A DNA stretch of 64,000 bases from positions 1 to 64,000 of the forward strand of contig DAHUXD010000049.1 in NCBI GenBank assembly GCA_027307335.1, read 5' to 3'. Numbering within the stretch: position 1 is the first letter of the stretch; each line of letters starts with the position of its first letter. A program made the position numbers and the translations under genes. The notes under the pieces were generated by a model. The model was not told the DNA's origin. It was given only the letters and a program-made list of their open reading frames with translations, and ran no database searches. The DNA comes from Acidobacteriota bacterium. Lineage in GTDB: Bacteria; Acidobacteriota; Thermoanaerobaculia; UBA5066; Gp7-AA6. This document shows positions 35,002 to 42,764 of this stretch, in pieces.

Positions 35002-36015
35002 ATGAGCTCCCATCCGACCTCCGGCACTCTCGTCCGACCGGACGCCACGGCGCCCGGTGAGCACTACTGGGCGAAGGCCTCGAAGGACCTGCGGCACCGG
35101 CTGAACCGCGCGATCCCGCACGACGTCCTGAAGGCGCTCCACCAGAAGAGCCCGGCTCGTCACTTCGCCGTGGCGGCACGGCAGTTCCTGATGCTCCTGG
35201 CCGTGTCGTGGGTGTCGTGGCGCTTCCCGCAGCCGTGGATCTGGATCCCGGCGGCCCTCGTCTCGGGCTGGACGGTCTTCAACTTCACCGTGCTCCTGCA
35301 CGAGGCGCTCCACCATGCGGTCTTCAGCGGGCCGCACCCGAAGGGCGACCGGTTCCTCTCGCTCCTCTACGCCGTGCCCTCCGGCATCTCGGCGTCGCAG
35401 TTCACGAAGTGGCACCTGACGCATCACGCCGAGCTCGGCGACGCCGAGGCCGATCCGAAGCGGCACTACCTCTCGCCGAAGATCAACAAGCCCTGGTACA
35501 AGCTGCTCTACTTCACGCCCGCGCTCTTTCCGATCTACTTCCGGGCGGCGGCGCGAGAGACGGCGACGTATCCGGCGGAGCTGCGGAAGAAGATCGCGCG
35601 CGAGCGCCTCGCGACGATCCTCTTTCATCTCGCGGTCATGGCCGTGATCTACGGATTCGGCGGCCTCGCGGTCCTCGCGCGCGTCTACCTCGTGCCGGTG
35701 TTTCTCGTCTTCCCGATCGCCTTCGCGCTGAACCGGCTCGGCCAGCACTACGCGATCGACCCGACGGATCCGGCGAAGTGGGGCTCGATCCTGAGGCCCT
35801 CGCGCTTCTGGGAGTTCTGGTATCTCTCCTCCGCCTACCATCTCGAGCACCACTATTTTCCGGGCGTCCCGTTCTACAAGCTGCGGAGGCTGCACTTCGC
35901 GCTGCGCCCCTTCTTCGACGAGATCGGCTGGAAACCGACGACCTACGGCCGCCTCTTCCGCGCCTGGATCTTCGAGAACAAGGCGCCGCACACGGACTGG
36001 CATCTCGCCGGCTAG
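35002..36015 (+). CDS. Membrane fatty acid desaturase
   Basis: 337 residues. The three di-iron histidine boxes are all present: HEALHHAVF (first), HLTHH (second) and HLEHHYFP (third), set among four hydrophobic helices (about 58-75, 78-95, 205-225, 228-245). It should add a double bond to acyl chains in the inner membrane, using reduced ferredoxin or cytochrome as electron source; no reductase is adjacent. The region before the first helix is soluble and charged (YWAKASKDLRHRLNRAIPHD). ATG 35002 is the only ATG ahead of conserved sequence, without a clear ribosome binding site. Positional specificity cannot be told. Confidence 0.9.
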   Translation: MSSHPTSGTLVRPDATAPGEHYWAKASKDLRHRLNRAIPHDVLKALHQKSPARHFAVAARQFLMLLAVSWVSWRFPQPWIWIPAALVSGWTVFNFTVLLHEALHHAVFSGPHPKGDRFLSLLYAVPSGISASQFTKWHLTHHAELGDAEADPKRHYLSPKINKPWYKLLYFTPALFPIYFRAAARETATYPAELRKKIARERLATILFHLAVMAVIYGFGGLAVLARVYLVPVFLVFPIAFALNRLGQHYAIDPTDPAKWGSILRPSRFWEFWYLSSAYHLEHHYFPGVPFYKLRRLHFALRPFFDEIGWKPTTYGRLFRAWIFENKAPHTDWHLAG

Positions 36016-36041
36016 CTCTTTCTCAACAGAACTGTTGAGAA

Positions 36042-36052
36042 CTGACAGCTAG
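36042..36052. repeat. 11-bp direct repeat CTGACAGCTAG (copy 1)
   Basis: CTGACAGCTAG recurs at 37112-37122, so the CARDB gene and its upstream DNA lie between two copies. In both copies the CTA is the minus-strand stop codon of a gene. Confidence 0.6.
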
Positions 36053-36891
36053 GGTGCGGCGAAGGCGCTGGTATCCGCGTTGCTCGCCATCTGCCCGTTC
36101 GGATTGATATAGACGCGCGAAAGCTGCGTCCGCGTGTCGAGCACCGTGATGCTGTAGGCGACATTCGACAGCGCGCCGTAGAACACCCAGAAGTGCCCAT
36201 TGAGTGCCGTGCCGTCGAGCACCTTGACGACGAGTTCCACGTTGGCCGAATTGAAGAACCAGAAGTATCCCGTATCGGACGTCAGGGTCACGGGAGTTCC
36301 CTGTCCGCTCCGCCCGTCCGTGGTGCTCCAGCCGACGGTGACCAGGAAGCGACCGCCCAGGCAGAGGCCCACCGAGGGCTGGCCGCACGTACCGACGACG
36401 AAGCTCCTGGTGTAGCTGTTGTCGGTCTCGTCGGTTTCGGCCACGACGTTGTCCGGGTCGACTTGGATCGTCAGAGTGTGAGTGCCGGCGCTCAACGGAC
36501 CGGTCGGCGACGAGCCCCACGTGTTGTAGTAATGCGGCGCCAGCGTGGTGGTGAGCGATCCGTACGACAGGAACGCACCGTCCAGGTACATGTTGTAGGC
36601 GCGTGTCACAGGAGCGCACGCCGTCGTCCCCGCGTTGTCGATCGCCTTGCTGATGTAGACGGAATCCGTGGTCTGGATGTTGGGAGTATCGATGCAGGTC
36701 TGACTGCTCGAGCAATCGGAGGTCGAGACGACGATCTTGTCCGACCAGCCCGACGGCTTGTAGGGCACCAAGTTCACCCCCGTGGACGCGCCCTTGGGAA
36801 CGATCCTCGTCTCCGGAGCCGAAGGGTCCTGGGCGTGCAGAAAGGTGACGGAAAATGCCGCGATGGCGAAAAGGCAGACAGCGATCCGCAT
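36049..36891 (-). CDS. Secreted CARDB-domain protein with acidobacterial-type C-terminal module
   Basis: 280 residues. A signal peptide (MRIAVCLFAIAAFSVTFLHA, about 1-20) precedes a CARDB-type beta-sandwich (about 35-150, YISKAIDNAGTTAC, TLTIQVDPDNVVAETDETDN). The C-terminal ~100 residues, CLGGRFLVTVGWST through TSDTGYFWFF, VELVVKVLDG and HFWVFYGALS, match a module I have seen at the ends of many secreted acidobacterial proteins; its function is unknown. Two cysteines per domain could form disulfides. AGGAGCG lies 5 nt before ATG 36891. Codon use is visibly less GC-rich than its neighbours and short direct repeats flank the segment, so it may be a recent arrival. Confidence 0.8.
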   Translation of the reverse strand: MRIAVCLFAIAAFSVTFLHAQDPSAPETRIVPKGASTGVNLVPYKPSGWSDKIVVSTSDCSSSQTCIDTPNIQTTDSVYISKAIDNAGTTACAPVTRAYNMYLDGAFLSYGSLTTTLAPHYYNTWGSSPTGPLSAGTHTLTIQVDPDNVVAETDETDNSYTRSFVVGTCGQPSVGLCLGGRFLVTVGWSTTDGRSGQGTPVTLTSDTGYFWFFNSANVELVVKVLDGTALNGHFWVFYGALSNVAYSITVLDTRTQLSRVYINPNGQMASNADTSAFAAP

Positions 36892-37118
36892 GACGCTCCT
36901 CCAGTCAGCCGTGGGAGTCACGGTCGGGCGACCATCGACGCGGTTGCTTTGAGCAACGGTGGCGAGAGCCGGCATCCCCAGGAAGTTCCTCAAGGACGAC
37001 TCCTCGCAGTGAACTACGAGAATACACCTCGTGACCGCATGGCGCTCATCGCTGAGCGTTCTCCCGCGGGTCGCTCCCCCCTTCGACGTCTCAGCGAACG
37101 ACCGCTGGGAGCTGACAG
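36892..37118. other. Gene-free stretch upstream of the CARDB gene
   Basis: 227 nt between two same-strand genes. I see no reading frame with coding character, no palindrome and no clear promoter other than the ribosome binding site at its left end. Its composition is less GC-rich than most of the window. Confidence 0.6.
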
Positions 37119-37122
37119 CTAG
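37112..37122. repeat. 11-bp direct repeat CTGACAGCTAG (copy 2)
   Basis: Second copy of the repeat at 36042-36052; it covers the stop codon of the DUF1348 gene (CTA at 37119-37121 on the plus strand). Confidence 0.6.
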
Positions 37123-37595
37123 AGACTCAGGTCAGACAGCCCCGGATGATCGTCCGGCCTCCGGCCGAGGGGCCAGCGGTACTTCCGATCCGCCTCGGCG
37201 ATCGGCAGGTCGTTGATCGACGCGATCCGCCGGCGCATGTAGCCGAGCGGGTCGAACTCCCAGTTCTCGTTGCCGTAGGAGCGGAACCAGCTGCCCGAGT
37301 CGTCGTGCCACTCGTAGGCGAAGCGCACCGCGATGCGATTCTCGCGAAACGCCCAGAGCTCCTTGATGAGCCGGTAGTCGAGCTCCTTCGCCCACTTGCG
37401 GCGGAGGAACGCGACGATCGCCTCGCGCCCCGAGAACATCTCGGAGCGGTTGCGCCAGACGCTGTCGGGCGAGTACGCGGACGCCACCCGCTCGGGATCG
37501 CGGCCGTTCCAGGCGTCCTCCGCGAGGCGCACCTTCCGGGCGGCGGTTTCGGCGTCGAAGGGGGGCAGCGGCGGACGGGGACTTTCTTCGGGCAT
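37119..37595 (-). CDS. DUF1348 / NTF2-like protein
   Basis: 158 residues of the nuclear transport factor 2-like fold: an N-terminal helix ([32 protein letters not shown] has the typical start), then strands with [33 protein letters not shown] and a final [16 protein letters not shown]1348 proteins are small, widespread and of unknown activity; the cone-shaped pocket suggests a small ligand or a minor enzyme. GGAGGAG lies 6 nt before ATG 37595. It is divergent from the PilT-like gene, with a TAGTCT hexamer at 37617-37622 as candidate -10. Confidence 0.85.
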   Translation of the reverse strand: MPEESPRPPLPPFDAETAARKVRLAEDAWNGRDPERVASAYSPDSVWRNRSEMFSGREAIVAFLRRKWAKELDYRLIKELWAFRENRIAVRFAYEWHDDSGSWFRSYGNENWEFDPLGYMRRRIASINDLPIAEADRKYRWPLGRRPDDHPGLSDLSL

Positions 37596-37672
37596 GGGCT
37601 CTCCTCCGGCGCCCCAAGACTAATCCGAACGGACGATCCCGCCGGCGATAACGTATGCCTTCCGGAGGCGCG

Positions 37673-38830
37673 ATGGACGACACCGAGGACATCAACCAGC
37701 TCATTCGGGAGCTGAACGAGGACCGGCCCGCCCGGGCGACGAGCGGCGGCGACCCCACGGCGGACTCGGTCCGGCTCGACGGGTGGCTGCAGGAGCTCGT
37801 CGGGCGCGCGGGCAGCGACCTCCTGCTCGTGGCCGGCGCGCCCCCCTCGCTCCGGATCGACGGCCGCGTCGTGCCGCTCCCGGGGGCGGGGGCGCCCCTC
37901 TCGGGCGACGAGATCGAGGAGTCCGTGCTCCCGGCGCTCGCGCCGCACGCCCGCGCGCAGTACCGCGACGCCGGCATCGCCGACGGCTCGCACCGGGTGC
38001 GGGGCATCGGCCGATTCCGCGTCAACCTGCATCGCGAGCGGGGACGCGCGGCCGCCGCCGTGCGCGCCCTGCCCGCGCAGCCGCCGCGGCTCGCCGGTCT
38101 GGGACTCCCGCCCGGAACGGAGACGCTCACGCGTCTGACGCGCGGGCTCGTCCTCGTCGGCGGACCGACGGGCTCCGGCAAGACGACGACGCTCGCTGCT
38201 CTCGTGGAGGAGATCAACCGGCGCGACGCGCGGCACGTCGTCACGATCGAGGATCCGATCGAGTACGAGCATCCTCACCACGCGAGCCTCGTCGAGCAGG
38301 TCGAGGTCGGCGTCGACGCGCCGGACTTCCCGACCGCGCTCCGCGCCGCGCTGCGCCAGGCGCCCGACGTCCTCGTCGTCGGCGAGATGCGCGACCCGGA
38401 GACGATGCGCATCGCGCTCGCGGCGGCGGAGACGGGCCACCTCGTCTTCTCGACGGTCCACACGACCGACGTCGGCTCGACGGTCTCGCGCATCGCCGAC
38501 TCCTTTCCCGCGGAACGGCAGAACACGATCCGGCAGGAGCTCTCGATGTCGCTCGCGGCCGTGCTCATTCAGACGCTGCTCCCGAAGAAGGGCGGCGGCC
38601 GGGCCGCGGCGGCCGAGCTCCTCTTCGTCAGCTACGGCGCGCGCCAGCACATCCGGAAGAACGCCCTGCAGCACCTCCACCAGGAGATGGCGATCACGCG
38701 CAAGCAGGGCTCGATCACGCTCGAGGAGTCGCTCGCGCGGCTCGCGAAGGAAGGCGTGGTCGAAGTCGAGGAGGCGCGCGCCCGCGCCGCGCACCCGGAG
38801 GAGTTCGAGAACTACTTCCGCGGCGCCTGA
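37673..38830 (+). CDS. pilT: PilT-like twitching motility ATPase
   Basis: 385 residues of the type II/IV secretion ATPase family, retraction branch. An N-terminal PAS-like domain (SDLLLVAGAPPSLRIDGRVV) leads to Walker A GPTGSGKTTT, the Asp box TIEDPIEYEH, Walker B-region RQAPDVLVVGEMRD and His box GHLVFSTVHTTD. It would depolymerise type IV pili at the inner-membrane base. No other pil gene is in the window, so it is an orphan; a PilU-like accessory role is possible. ATG 37673 is preferred over 37655 because GGAGG sits 6 nt upstream. The first ~35 residues are an acidic extension (DDTEDINQLIRELNED). Confidence 0.87.
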   Translation: MDDTEDINQLIRELNEDRPARATSGGDPTADSVRLDGWLQELVGRAGSDLLLVAGAPPSLRIDGRVVPLPGAGAPLSGDEIEESVLPALAPHARAQYRDAGIADGSHRVRGIGRFRVNLHRERGRAAAAVRALPAQPPRLAGLGLPPGTETLTRLTRGLVLVGGPTGSGKTTTLAALVEEINRRDARHVVTIEDPIEYEHPHHASLVEQVEVGVDAPDFPTALRAALRQAPDVLVVGEMRDPETMRIALAAAETGHLVFSTVHTTDVGSTVSRIADSFPAERQNTIRQELSMSLAAVLIQTLLPKKGGGRAAAAELLFVSYGARQHIRKNALQHLHQEMAITRKQGSITLEESLARLAKEGVVEVEEARARAAHPEEFENYFRGA

Positions 38831-38888
38831 GGGCGGGGACAAGCCCCGCCCCTACCCGGGCGCGTAGGGGCGGCCCTTGCGGCCGCCC
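38831..38888. repeat. Compound palindromic repeat, family 2 (copy 2)
   Basis: Unit A is in reverse at 38831-38855 (one mismatch in 25 to the first copy) and unit B forward at 38864-38888 (two mismatches in 25). Unit orientation is the mirror of the copy at 30635. It again fills the gap between two convergent stops (38830 and 38891). Confidence 0.75.
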
Positions 38889-38890
38889 GC

Positions 38891-40018
38891 CTACACTTCT
38901 CTCCGGAACAGCACCGTCGTCAGCATCGCCGCGACGAGGGCGAACGTCGCGAGGAAGACCCAGTCCGCATAGACGGCGGGCGGCGAGGCCCCGCGCAGGA
39001 GGAGGTTGCGCAGCGCGCGCACGCCGTACGTCAGCGGGTCCGCCGCCGAGAGCTTCGCGAGCCAGGGCGGATACGACTCGACCGGATACAGCGCGCCCGA
39101 CGGGAAGAACAAGAGCACGTTGATGATGCCGAACATCCCGCGCAGCAGGCTCGCGCTGCGCGCCCGCGCGAACAGGAGGAACCAGAGCGCCGCGATCGCG
39201 AGCGACGTCAGGAAGACGGTCGCCGCCGCGGCCGCGACGCTCGAGGCGCCGGCCATCGACAGCGGCGTGATCACGAGGATCGCCCCCAGGACGAGTCCTC
39301 CGGCGAGCGACGCGACGACGGCGCCCGCGAGCACGTGGCCGGCGACGAGCGTCCCCGTCGTGATCGGCGTGACGAGGTAGCCCTCGTGGTAGCCGAACAT
39401 CCGGTCCTCGAGCACCTGGAGCCCGCCCGACACCATCGAGCCCATGAAGATCGCGAGGCACACGACGGCCGGGCCGAGGTACGTCAGGTAGTCGAGGTAG
39501 GGATACGCCTCGAGCCGCACCGCGGGAGCCGAGGGCGGGACGTCCTTCGGCGCGGCGACCTCCTGCCAGACCTGCCGCAGGGCGTTCTCGACCGCCTCGA
39601 ACGAGAACCGGTCGGTGTTGTCGCCGATGAACGACGGGGCCGGACCCGTGGGGGACAGGCCGAACGGCAGCACCCACATGCCCCGGTACCGGCCGCGCCG
39701 CAGGCCGTCGAGGGCGGTCGCGCGGTCGGCGACGAAGGTCGCGGCGATCAGGCGCCGCCCCGTCTCCAGCGCGAGCACGCCTCGCCGGCACTCCGCCGAG
39801 TAGGCGTTGCCGGCCTCGTCCACGACCGCGATCGGCACGAGCTCGAGCTGTCGATTCATCGCGTTGCCGAGGATCACGAGATAGACGATCGGAAAGATCA
39901 TCGTCGACACGACGAGGACGGGCTGCCGCCACAGCGTGACGAACGCGCGCTGCCCGATCGCCACGATGCCGAGGAGCGCGAGGAAGGGCCCCCGCGCGGG
40001 ACCGTGCTCGCGGCTCAT
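38891..40018 (-). CDS. ABC-2 type exporter permease
   Basis: 375 residues. A cytoplasmic start and first membrane helix (about 33-53) are followed by a periplasmic domain of about 140 residues, then five more helices ending at RREV. The stretch YGVRALRNLLLRG near the end is typical of ABC2_membrane permeases. It works with the ATPase encoded just upstream (ATGA overlap at 40015-40018) and the HlyD adaptor before that. The complex may export a drug, lipid or polymer; the substrate is not predictable. Only one permease is present, so it should act as a homodimer. Confidence 0.87.
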   Translation of the reverse strand: MSREHGPARGPFLALLGIVAIGQRAFVTLWRQPVLVVSTMIFPIVYLVILGNAMNRQLELVPIAVVDEAGNAYSAECRRGVLALETGRRLIAATFVADRATALDGLRRGRYRGMWVLPFGLSPTGPAPSFIGDNTDRFSFEAVENALRQVWQEVAAPKDVPPSAPAVRLEAYPYLDYLTYLGPAVVCLAIFMGSMVSGGLQVLEDRMFGYHEGYLVTPITTGTLVAGHVLAGAVVASLAGGLVLGAILVITPLSMAGASSVAAAAATVFLTSLAIAALWFLLFARARSASLLRGMFGIINVLLFFPSGALYPVESYPPWLAKLSAADPLTYGVRALRNLLLRGASPPAVYADWVFLATFALVAAMLTTVLFRREV

Positions 40019-40983
40019 GCGGCGGGGGGCGGCTCGCGCAGCGCGCGGCCGGTGTAGGAGAAGAAGACGTCCTCGAGGGTCGCGAGCGCGATCGTCAGGT
40101 GCACGATGTGGTACCCCTCGATCTCGAGGAGCCGCGCGACGCGCCGCCCGGTCGCCTCGCCCGGCCGCGCCGCGAACGACACGCGCGTCGGCGACGCGAA
40201 CACCACGTCCGAGGCGCCCTCCTCCGCGATCCCGCGGCGGTCCTCCTCGCCGATGGGACGGTCGGTCTCGAGCTCGACGCGCTCGCCGGTCGCGAGATTG
40301 CGCTTCAGCGTCGCCGGCGAGTCCTCGCAGAGCAGCTTCCCCTGGTCCAGGATCGCGACGCGGTGGCAGAGGTGGTCCGCCTCCTCCATCGCATGCGTCG
40401 TCAGGATGATCGCGAGCTCGGGGTCGTGCGCGCGCAGCTCGCCGAACATGTCCCAGATCGCGCGCCGGCTCTGCGGGTCGAGCCCGGTCGTCGGCTCGTC
40501 GAGGAAGAGGACGCTCGGCCGGTGGAGCACGCCGCGGGCGATCTCGAGCCGGCGCCGCATGCCGCCCGAGAGGTGGCGCGCGATCTGGTCGCGGCGTTCC
40601 CAGAGGCCGACCTGCTTCAGCCGGTGCTCGATGCGCTCGCGCAGCGTCCGGCCCCAGAGACCGTACATCTTCCCCTGCACGGCGAGGTTCTCGCGCACCG
40701 TGAGGTTCTCGTCGGTGGTCTGCGCCTGCGAGACGGTGCCGATCCGCCGCCGCACGGCCGACTTCGCGCGGACGACGTCGTGCCCGACGACCCGGGCCGT
40801 GCCGGAGGTCGGCGGCAGGAGCGTCGTGACCATGCGGATCAGCGTGGTCTTGCCGGCGCCGTTCGGGCCGAGCAGGCCGTAGATCTCGCCCGGCTCGACC
40901 GAGAAGGAGACCGCGTCGTCGGCGACGAAGTCGCCGAAGCGCCGGGTCAGCCGCTCGACCTCGATCGGCCGGGCCGAGCTCAC
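40015..40983 (-). CDS. ABC transporter ATP-binding protein (exporter, DrrA-like)
   Basis: 322 residues. Walker A GPNGAGKTT, the Q-loop region VSQAQTTDENLTV, signature LSGGMRRRLEIARG, Walker B VLFLDEPTTGLDP and H-loop ILTTHAMEEAD are complete. A C-terminal ~90-residue extension (VELETDRPIGEEDRR, RRVARLLEIEGYHI) is typical of drug or lipid exporters such as DrrA/NatA. GTG 40983 overlaps the adaptor stop as GTGA, and its stop overlaps the permease ATG as ATGA, so the three proteins are translated in a coupled series. Probably exports a hydrophobic molecule. Confidence 0.93.
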   Translation of the reverse strand: MSSARPIEVERLTRRFGDFVADDAVSFSVEPGEIYGLLGPNGAGKTTLIRMVTTLLPPTSGTARVVGHDVVRAKSAVRRRIGTVSQAQTTDENLTVRENLAVQGKMYGLWGRTLRERIEHRLKQVGLWERRDQIARHLSGGMRRRLEIARGVLHRPSVLFLDEPTTGLDPQSRRAIWDMFGELRAHDPELAIILTTHAMEEADHLCHRVAILDQGKLLCEDSPATLKRNLATGERVELETDRPIGEEDRRGIAEEGASDVVFASPTRVSFAARPGEATGRRVARLLEIEGYHIVHLTIALATLEDVFFSYTGRALREPPPAA

Positions 40984-41903
40984 GCTTTGGGAGGCGGAAG
41001 TCCCGCTTCGACGACGAAGGCCTGGCCCGAGACGACGGCGCCGTTGAGCGGCTGGAGCCGCACGGAGAACGTCTGCAGATCGCGGCTCTGGAGGCCCCAG
41101 TTCTTGCGGGTCGCGAACTCCGACCGCGGCTTGATCGAGACCACCTTCGCCTGGAAGCGCGCGTCGGGCCGCGCCTGCGGCCAGACGGTCACGTTGCGGC
41201 CGACGACGAAGGCGGACAGCCGCTCCTCGGGCACCTCGACGCGGAGGTACGGTTCCGCGATCTGGAGCGTCACGATCGGCTGCCCGGGCTCGACCCACTC
41301 GCCCTGCCGGTGGTGGCGCGTGAGCACGACGCCGCCCGCCGGCGACGCGAGCACGCCCTCCTTCTCGAAGTGGCGGACCTTGTCGAGCCGGACCGCGAGC
41401 GCCTCCCGCTCGGCCTCGAGCTGTCCCTGCTCCTTCTCGTGGGCGCGGATGTCCGCGGCGATCGCCTCGAGCTGGTGCTGGAGGCTCTCCTGCATCGCGG
41501 CGGGAGCCACGCCCTCGGAAACGAGCTTCGCGTAACGCCGCTCGTCGGCCTGAACGGACGCGGACTGGGCCTTCAGCTTCTCGATCTCCTGGAGCCGCAT
41601 CGCGTCGCGCGCCTGCACCTGCGAGATCTGCCGCTCGATGTCCGTGGCGTCCTCGGTCAGGCCCGGCTCCTCGATGCGCGCGACCTCCTGGCCCGCGGCG
41701 ATCGTCTCCCCCTCCTCGGGAACGCGCGTCGTCAGGCGTCCTCGCCGCGAGAAGGAAACGGCGAGGCTCTGCTCCTCCGCGATCGCGAGCAGGCGCAGCG
41801 GCTGCCCGCTGTCGTTTTCCCGACGAACCAGCTCGCCGTATCCCCAGGCGCCGGCCACAGCGACAGCTATCGCCAGCAAGATCCAGAGGACCCGTTTCAC
41901 CAT
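40980..41903 (-). CDS. HlyD-family periplasmic adaptor
   Basis: 307 residues. An N-terminal membrane anchor (about 4-20) is followed by a split biotinyl-lipoyl domain (VPEEGETIAAGQEVARIEEPG, then GVLASPAGGVVLTRHHRQGEWVEPGQP), a long helical hairpin (about 85-165, Gln/Glu/Ala-rich, coiled coil) and a beta-barrel. It links the ABC pump downstream to an outer-membrane channel; no TolC-like gene is nearby. A TAATCT hexamer lies 5 nt before the ATG, so although the sirtuin gene reads into it from 37 nt upstream it may have its own leaderless promoter. Confidence 0.9.
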   Translation of the reverse strand: MVKRVLWILLAIAVAVAGAWGYGELVRRENDSGQPLRLLAIAEEQSLAVSFSRRGRLTTRVPEEGETIAAGQEVARIEEPGLTEDATDIERQISQVQARDAMRLQEIEKLKAQSASVQADERRYAKLVSEGVAPAAMQESLQHQLEAIAADIRAHEKEQGQLEAEREALAVRLDKVRHFEKEGVLASPAGGVVLTRHHRQGEWVEPGQPIVTLQIAEPYLRVEVPEERLSAFVVGRNVTVWPQARPDARFQAKVVSIKPRSEFATRKNWGLQSRDLQTFSVRLQPLNGAVVSGQAFVVEAGLPPPKA

Positions 41904-41908
41904 CCGTA

Positions 41909-41914
41909 AGATTA
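41909..41914 (-). promoter_or_regulatory. -10 element TAATCT for the exporter operon, leaderless candidate
   Basis: TAATCT on the minus strand is followed by five bases and the ATG at 41903. No Shine-Dalgarno sequence is possible in that space. Confidence 0.45.
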
Positions 41915-41940
41915 AACCCGAAATCGCGGCCGGGCGCTCG

Positions 41941-42693
41941 TCAGACGGCCGTCAGCCGCCTCTCGACCGCGTCCAGGACCTCCTCGGCGCGCCCGGAAAT
42001 CGCCAGGGAAACGGCCCCCGTCGCCGGGGTCGCCTCCGGATTGATCTCCGCCGTGAAGGCCCCGCGGGCCCGCGCCGCCGCCAGCAGCCCGGCCGCCGGG
42101 TGCACGACCGCGGAGGTGCCCACCGCGAGACAAACGTCGCAATCGACGGCCTCGCCGGCCGCCTCGAGGGCCGCCGCCGGGATCGGCTCGCCGAACCAGA
42201 CGACGCCCGGGCGCAGCAGCCCGCCGCAGTGCGGACAGCGGGGCGGCAGCTCCGGGAAAGCCTGCTCGTACCGCCAGGCCCGGGGCGCGCCGGCGCACCC
42301 GCCCCGGCAGGCGACTTCCCAGAGCGAGCCGTGGAAACGGACGACATTCTCGGTGCCGGCCCGCTCGTGCAGGCCGTCCACGTTCTGGGTGATGAGGCGG
42401 AACCCCCGCATCCGCCGGCTCCAGGCCGCGAGAACCTCGTGGGCGCGATTGGGCGAGGCCTTCCGGACGAGCTCGCGCCGCCACGCGTACCACTCCCAGA
42501 CGAGCCTCGGGTCCCGGTCGAACGCCTCGGGCGTCGCCAGGTCCTCGGGTCGAAAACTTCGCCAGAGGCCGCCCGGGCCGCGAAAGGTCGGCACCCCGCT
42601 CGCCGCCGAGACGCCGGCGCCCGTCAGGACGGTCAGCCGCGAGGCCGCCGCGACCTTCCGCGCGAGCAATGCGATTGCATCATCCGCCGTCAT
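41941..42693 (-). CDS. cobB: NAD-dependent protein deacylase (sirtuin, class III)
   Basis: 250 residues. NAD-binding GAGVSAASGVPTFRG, catalytic His in VRFHGS, ITQNVDGLHERAG and VWFGEPIP are intact; four zinc cysteines appear as CRGGC and CPHC. The WYAWRRELV segment supplies the Tyr and Arg (Y-x-x-R) that mark the class III sirtuins acting on succinyl- or other acidic acyl-lysines, so desuccinylation is likely as well as deacetylation. It is divergent from isocitrate dehydrogenase, an enzyme often regulated by lysine acylation; a functional link is only suggestive. Confidence 0.92.
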   Translation of the reverse strand: MTADDAIALLARKVAAASRLTVLTGAGVSAASGVPTFRGPGGLWRSFRPEDLATPEAFDRDPRLVWEWYAWRRELVRKASPNRAHEVLAAWSRRMRGFRLITQNVDGLHERAGTENVVRFHGSLWEVACRGGCAGAPRAWRYEQAFPELPPRCPHCGGLLRPGVVWFGEPIPAAALEAAGEAVDCDVCLAVGTSAVVHPAAGLLAAARARGAFTAEINPEATPATGAVSLAISGRAEEVLDAVERRLTAV

Positions 42694-42705
42694 TCCGCGT
42701 CCGAT

Positions 42706-42711
42706 GATAAT
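42706..42711 (+). promoter_or_regulatory. -10 element GATAAT for icd
   Basis: GATAAT (five of six to consensus) lies 53 nt before the icd ATG, in the 71-nt divergent gap shared with the sirtuin gene; a leader of about 47 nt would result. Confidence 0.35.
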
Positions 42712-42764
42712 TTCGGGGCCTTCCGGCCGCCTCGCCGGACGCAGAAACGGAGACGAGCACCATC

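Noticed and set aside
37031-37216. Short plus-strand frame upstream of the CARDB gene
   Set aside because: It overlaps the DUF1348 gene, has no ribosome binding site and shows no coding bias.
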